From assembly GCA_014529385.2 (NCBI GenBank), contig CM043953.1, positions 91,271,842-91,335,841 of the forward strand: a stretch of 64,000 nt of DNA. The letters run 5' to 3'. The stretch comes from Adiantum capillus-veneris. Its lineage: Eukaryota > Streptophyta > Polypodiopsida > Polypodiales > Pteridaceae. This document shows, in pieces, positions 59,947 through 64,000 of this stretch. Within the stretch, counting starts at the first letter, position 1. The number at the start of each line of letters is the position of its first letter. Made by a program: the position numbers and the translations under genes. The notes beneath the pieces are model-generated. The model saw nothing but the letters and a program-made list of their open reading frames with translations, was not told the origin of the DNA and did no database searches.

Positions 59947-62900
59947 ATGGCTGACAATATTAAAGAGAGTGAAATTAATGTTGATAACTTTGATTTTGCT
60001 CATGAGCAAGCTACTAATGATGCTTCAATGCTTGTTAATTATCTTGTTTCTAGGCTTCAACAAGCCATGGGCAATCCATCTCTCCAAAGTGAAGTGCAAC
60101 GGCAGCTCCGTGCTCACGGGATTCTCCAAGCTCATCACCATGACGAGAGAACACCTAGGAAGCCTCCTTGTGAGACTACCAAAAGAGGTCTCTCTCCGAT
60201 TCGGGAAGAAGAAGAGAATCCATATGAAGGGCTCAAGAACTTACTTCTTGATGATGCATCTCCTTCCCAAAGGAGAACTCAAGAGCCTCCACCGAAGGAA
60301 CGAGAAAGAAGCGAGTCTCCCGCCACCTCGGCGGAGATGGCTCCACGAAGACGGCGGGCTAAACGCTCTCCATCACCACCAAAGCGGAGAAGACCATCAC
60401 ACTCTTCTCCACGCCATAATTCAAAGAGGGATGATAAAAAGCAAGAGAAGAAAAAGGCGAGAAAGAGGACACCCTCTTCTCCATCTTCTTCATCCTCTTC
60501 CTCTTATGAAAGCTATGGTGAAGACGACAAAGATCAAGACAAGAAAAAGGCGAGAAAGAGGTCACCCTCTTCTCCACCTTCTTCAAATTCTTCATCTTCT
60601 GAAGAAAGTGATGGTGCAACTTTTGAACCATCAAAAAGAAGAGGCCATAGGAAATCCTATGCCGCATGGAAGAGGTCGTCCAAGCTGAAGAAATTCAAAG
60701 AGGGAGGGAAGAGCATCTCTTTCCTTACCTATGATGGCACCTTCGGTGCTACAGACAAAGTTTTGGCCTTTATCCAGCAATTCGATGCGGCGTTTGGAGA
60801 TGAGGGCTTCACGGAGTCCTCTAAGCTACGCCATGTAGCTATGCACTTTCAAAAGTCCGCCAGACAATGGTGGTCTAGCCTACGAGCCAACGGTGAAGCT
60901 CCACGAACATGGAAGGCTTTAAGAGCTTCCATTATGAAGCAGTTTTTGGCCACCGATGCCAAAGACAAAGTACTCACCGAATGGCGAAGCTTAAAGCTCT
61001 CTCCCAATGAATCCATCCACAAATATGTAGACAAGTTTTGGGACCTACAACTCAAAGCCACTGTCTTCAAAAAGTTGGATTTTGGAGAGCAAAAGCAACA
61101 ATTTTGTGCGGGCTTAACCGAAGAAATGGCGGAGTATGTCAACTCCCAAAGGCCACGTACCATATCGGCGGTAATACACCATACTATGGTGGCCTCGCGA
61201 ATCAATTTCCAAACGGGGGGTAAAAGAAATAATAAGCCCCCGGAAAACAAAGGTTCCAATGAGCCTAAGGGGAAGGACAATGTCCAAAAGTCTCCTAAGG
61301 GCAATTCCAACAAAGCTAAAGAGAAGGGAGTTTACAAAGGAAAGAATAAACTCTCTCCTGAAGAGCTTGAGCGTTATCGTAAAGATAACCGGTGTTTCAA
61401 GTGCGGCGAACAAGGGCATGCGTACCGCGCTTGTCCCCAAAAGAACAACCGCCAAGATCCTCCTAGAGCTTCTTTGGTTGAAATCCAAGAGGAGGAGATT
61501 CACCAAACTCACCACAAAGGATCTCCTCTATGCCATGCTTGGGGAAAGGTAAGAGAACATGATGCTTTTATTCTCTTTGACCCTGGTTCTACTCACAATT
61601 TCATATCTATGGAGTTAGCCACCAAGCTAGGCATACAATCCTACGAGATGGGAGATATCCTACCCGCAGACAGTGCCTTCAAGGGGCAAGAAGCTTCAGT
61701 CACTCCCTTAATCGGGAAATTGAGGCTTCATGTCCAAGGCTATGTGGACAAAGAGGATTTCTTTATCTCTCCTCTCAAGCATGAGGATGTAATCCTAGGG
61801 GCACCATGGTTTGACCGTCTGGCTGCCCATGTTAAATTTCCTGAAAGGAGAATCTCCTTTAAGTTCAGGGAAAAGGACATGTATATAGATGCTAGGGAGA
61901 TGGGTAACACCATCCCCATTGTACATACACCAGCTTTCAACAAGTCAATAAAGAGCTCTATTTCCGTGTACATGATTTTTGTTAAAGATTCTCAAAATGA
62001 ACCTAATGCTTTAGCAAAAGAAAATAAAAGCAACCAAAAGGAATTAGAGTTATCCAATTTTCTCAAGGGGTTTCAAGATGTCTTTATTGACGACATCCCT
62101 TGTGAGCTACCTCCTAAACGAGGTAATGACGACCATGCAATTGAACTTCTTCCAGGAAGTTCACCGCCTAACAAACCTCCTTATAGAGTTTCTCAAGCTC
62201 AACAAGAGGAGATTATGCGGCAAGTGCATGAGTTAATTGAGAAGGGCATGGTTAGGCCTAGCTCATCTCCATTTTGCTCACCTGTGCTATTAGTGCAAAA
62301 GAAAGACGGCACATATCGTATGTGTGTCGACTATAGAGCACTAAATAGGATCACTATCAAGAATAGGTTTCCCGTTCCACGGGTAGAAGACCTATTTGAT
62401 AAGCTACAAGGATCGACCTACTTCAGTAGGATTGACCTAAAAAGTGGCTATCATCAAATAAGGATAGTTGATCAAGACATTGTAAAGACCGCATTTCGTA
62501 CTACATTTGGTCTTTACGAATACATTGTCATGCCTTTTGGCTTGACTAATGCACCAGCCACATTTAACCGCTTGATGGAGAAGCTGTTCAGACCTCATCG
62601 AACCTTCACTGGAGTGTTCTTTGATGATATTATCATCTACTCTAATTCATTAGAGGAACACAAGCAACACCTCCAGGTAATATTTCAAGTTTTAAGAGAG
62701 AATAAACTTTATGTTAATCGAAAGAAAAGTGAATTTTTCTTGCAAGAGATTCAATATTTAGGTCACATTATCTCTCAAGATGGAATCCAAATGGATCCAT
62801 CCAAGTTAGAGGTAATAAAAGGATGGCCTAAACCAAGGAATCTTCATGAACTAAGAAGCTTTATAGGTATGTGTGCATACTATAGACGCTTCATAGAAAA

Positions 62901-64000
62901 GTTCTCACAAATTGCGGGACCATTACATGACCTAACAAAGAAAAATGTTAGGTATACGTGGTCTGCTAAGGAGAACAATGCTTTCGAAAAGCTTAAAGAA
63001 AAGCTTATCTCTCAACCTGTGCTTACACTACCGGATCTCTCAAAACCATTTGAGGTCCAATGTGATGCTTGTGGTGATTGCCTTGGGGCTGTTTTGCTCC
63101 AAGAAGGGCACGCCATAGGCTATGAGAGTCGAAGGCTCGACCCTGTTGAGCAAGCTCTAGGCATATACGAAAAAGAACTCCTTGCAGTTCTACATGCCTT
63201 AGACTCATGGAAGCACTATTTATTGGGGACTCCTTTCATTCTGCGAACGGATCACCAAAGTCTTAAGTACTTCATGACGCAGACCAAGCTCTCCGACAAA
63301 CAAATGAGGTGGGCAAATTTCCTTTCGCAATTTCATTTTCATATTGCTCACATTGCTGGCAAGCATAATCAAGTAGCCGATGCACTCTCAAGACGACCGA
63401 GAGTGAATGCGGTTTCCATAGCAACTCACAATGATCTATCTTCAATGATAGATGAGTATGCTATTGATCCCGATTTTAGAGATGTGATTTCAGCCCTTGC
63501 ATTAGGGAAGAAAGAAGAACCATTTACTTTACAAGATGGTTATCTTCTCTATGGCAATAGACTATGCGTTACTAACTCACTACGTGAGAAAGTAATGTAT
63601 GAATCTCATGCTCCCCCATATGCGGGGCATAGAGGGATTCAGTCTACCCTAAAGGGAATTGAAACATATTTCTATTGGCCTACCATGAAAGTGAACATAC
63701 ATGAGTATGTTTCCAAATGTGTGGTATGTCAAAAGACAAAATTTGATAGAGGGAAGCAACTTGGATTGCTTCAACCCTTGCCAATCCCTAATTCACCATG
63801 GGAGAGCATATCCATGGATTTTATCTTTGGATTGCCTAAGTCTATCCATGGGAATACGGGAATATGGACGATAGTAGACAGGTTCAGTAAACAAGCTCAT
63901 TTTATACCTGTCAAAAAGACTATCAAAGCCCATCAAATGGCAACCCTCTTCATTTCACAAATTTTCAAGTACCATGGCTTGCCAATGTCCATAGTGTCGG
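59947..64000 (+). CDS. Chromovirus gag-pol polyprotein, copy 2 (runs off the window)
   Basis: One frame from ATG 59947 appears open to the window edge, at least 1351 codons, with no stop found. It includes the SR-rich N-terminal region, gag domain, intact CCHC knuckle (61393-61434, with lysine codon AAG at 61399), protease FDPGSTHNF, RT with FFDDIIIYS, RNase H (CDACGDCLG, where copy 1 has CDVCGDCLG), integrase HHCC and the first catalytic Asp. The last base of the window is the first base of the second catalytic Asp codon. Differences from copy 1 are scattered substitutions. If the missing end is intact, this copy could be autonomous. Confidence 0.93.
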   Translation, partial: MADNIKESEINVDNFDFAHEQATNDASMLVNYLVSRLQQAMGNPSLQSEVQRQLRAHGILQAHHHDERTPRKPPCETTKRGLSPIREEEENPYEGLKNLLLDDASPSQRRTQEPPPKERERSESPATSAEMAPRRRRAKRSPSPPKRRRPSHSSPRHNSKRDDKKQEKKKARKRTPSSPSSSSSSSYESYGEDDKDQDKKKARKRSPSSPPSSNSSSSEESDGATFEPSKRRGHRKSYAAWKRSSKLKKFKEGGKSISFLTYDGTFGATDKVLAFIQQFDAAFGDEGFTESSKLRHVAMHFQKSARQWWSSLRANGEAPRTWKALRASIMKQFLATDAKDKVLTEWRSLKLSPNESIHKYVDKFWDLQLKATVFKKLDFGEQKQQFCAGLTEEMAEYVNSQRPRTISAVIHHTMVASRINFQTGGKRNNKPPENKGSNEPKGKDNVQKSPKGNSNKAKEKGVYKGKNKLSPEELERYRKDNRCFKCGEQGHAYRACPQKNNRQDPPRASLVEIQEEEIHQTHHKGSPLCHAWGKVREHDAFILFDPGSTHNFISMELATKLGIQSYEMGDILPADSAFKGQEASVTPLIGKLRLHVQGYVDKEDFFISPLKHEDVILGAPWFDRLAAHVKFPERRISFKFREKDMYIDAREMGNTIPIVHTPAFNKSIKSSISVYMIFVKDSQNEPNALAKENKSNQKELELSNFLKGFQDVFIDDIPCELPPKRGNDDHAIELLPGSSPPNKPPYRVSQAQQEEIMRQVHELIEKGMVRPSSSPFCSPVLLVQKKDGTYRMCVDYRALNRITIKNRFPVPRVEDLFDKLQGSTYFSRIDLKSGYHQIRIVDQDIVKTAFRTTFGLYEYIVMPFGLTNAPATFNRLMEKLFRPHRTFTGVFFDDIIIYSNSLEEHKQHLQVIFQVLRENKLYVNRKKSEFFLQEIQYLGHIISQDGIQMDPSKLEVIKGWPKPRNLHELRSFIGMCAYYRRFIEKFSQIAGPLHDLTKKNVRYTWSAKENNAFEKLKEKLISQPVLTLPDLSKPFEVQCDACGDCLGAVLLQEGHAIGYESRRLDPVEQALGIYEKELLAVLHALDSWKHYLLGTPFILRTDHQSLKYFMTQTKLSDKQMRWANFLSQFHFHIAHIAGKHNQVADALSRRPRVNAVSIATHNDLSSMIDEYAIDPDFRDVISALALGKKEEPFTLQDGYLLYGNRLCVTNSLREKVMYESHAPPYAGHRGIQSTLKGIETYFYWPTMKVNIHEYVSKCVVCQKTKFDRGKQLGLLQPLPIPNSPWESISMDFIFGLPKSIHGNTGIWTIVDRFSKQAHFIPVKKTIKAHQMATLFISQIFKYHGLPMSIVS

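Larger units (their letters stand above)
57937..64000 (+). mobile_element. Chromovirus copy 2, partial at the window edge
   Basis: Same family as copy 1, collinear without indels over the visible coding region (constant offset of 15484 bp from 44463 onward). The LTR starts TGTCAT at 57937, preceded by GTTCA (57932-57936), the expected 5-bp target. It is inserted in the copia integrase. The 3' part and 3' LTR are outside the window. Confidence 0.95.

Overview
This window is repeat-rich nuclear DNA from a land plant. I recognise no complete host gene, tRNA, rRNA or organelle insertion. The evidence for a plant is a chromodomain Ty3/gypsy element with an initiator-Met primer site, Ty1/copia remnants with the same type of primer site, an L1-type LINE with a DUF4283-like/zinc-knuckle ORF1 and a zf-RVT tail, AT-rich spacers, and long CT/GA, AC and G microsatellites. 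One element near the left edge carries a polymerase of a type I associate mainly with fungal Ty3/gypsy elements and, from memory, with bryophyte and fern genomes. A non-flowering plant such as a fern is therefore my guess, at low confidence.

Layout. 1-3.8 kb: a decayed, plus-strand, fungal-like Ty3/gypsy gag-pol (RT, RNase H, integrase) with a short copia-type LTR at its left. 3.8-6.5 kb: non-coding DNA with a G-tract tandem repeat. 6.5-11.9 kb and beyond: a non-coding LTR element with a 2.7-kb 5' LTR, primer site, 2.1-kb interior, polypurine tract and start of a 3' LTR. Relatives of its LTR lie at 16.8-18.9 kb (+) and 24.0-24.4 kb (-). 12-38 kb: old LTR fragments, tandem duplications, microsatellites, a few TATA-like promoters, one small ORF with a leader, and LINE tails.

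38-52.2 kb: an old minus-strand LINE split by a very young chromovirus (42455-51360; 5-bp target duplication GTTCT; two nearly identical 1.59-kb LTRs). Its single gag-pol frame is broken by one stop inside the gag zinc knuckle. 52.3-56.5 kb: microsatellites and local duplications. 56.5-57.9 kb: the 5' end of a copia element, into whose integrase a second chromovirus copy (57937 to beyond the window) has inserted. That copy has no stop in the part visible here.

How the parts relate. The window is a nest of insertions. The LINE and the copia element are older hosts, and the two chromovirus copies are recent arrivals from one active family. Features that stand out are the fungal-like polymerase, a gag with an SR/RS-like tail, an LTR array of evenly spaced ATTGG...CCAAT pairs, a recurring hairpin near the 3' end of several LTR families, and tiny LINE 3'-end insertions that share a palindrome.
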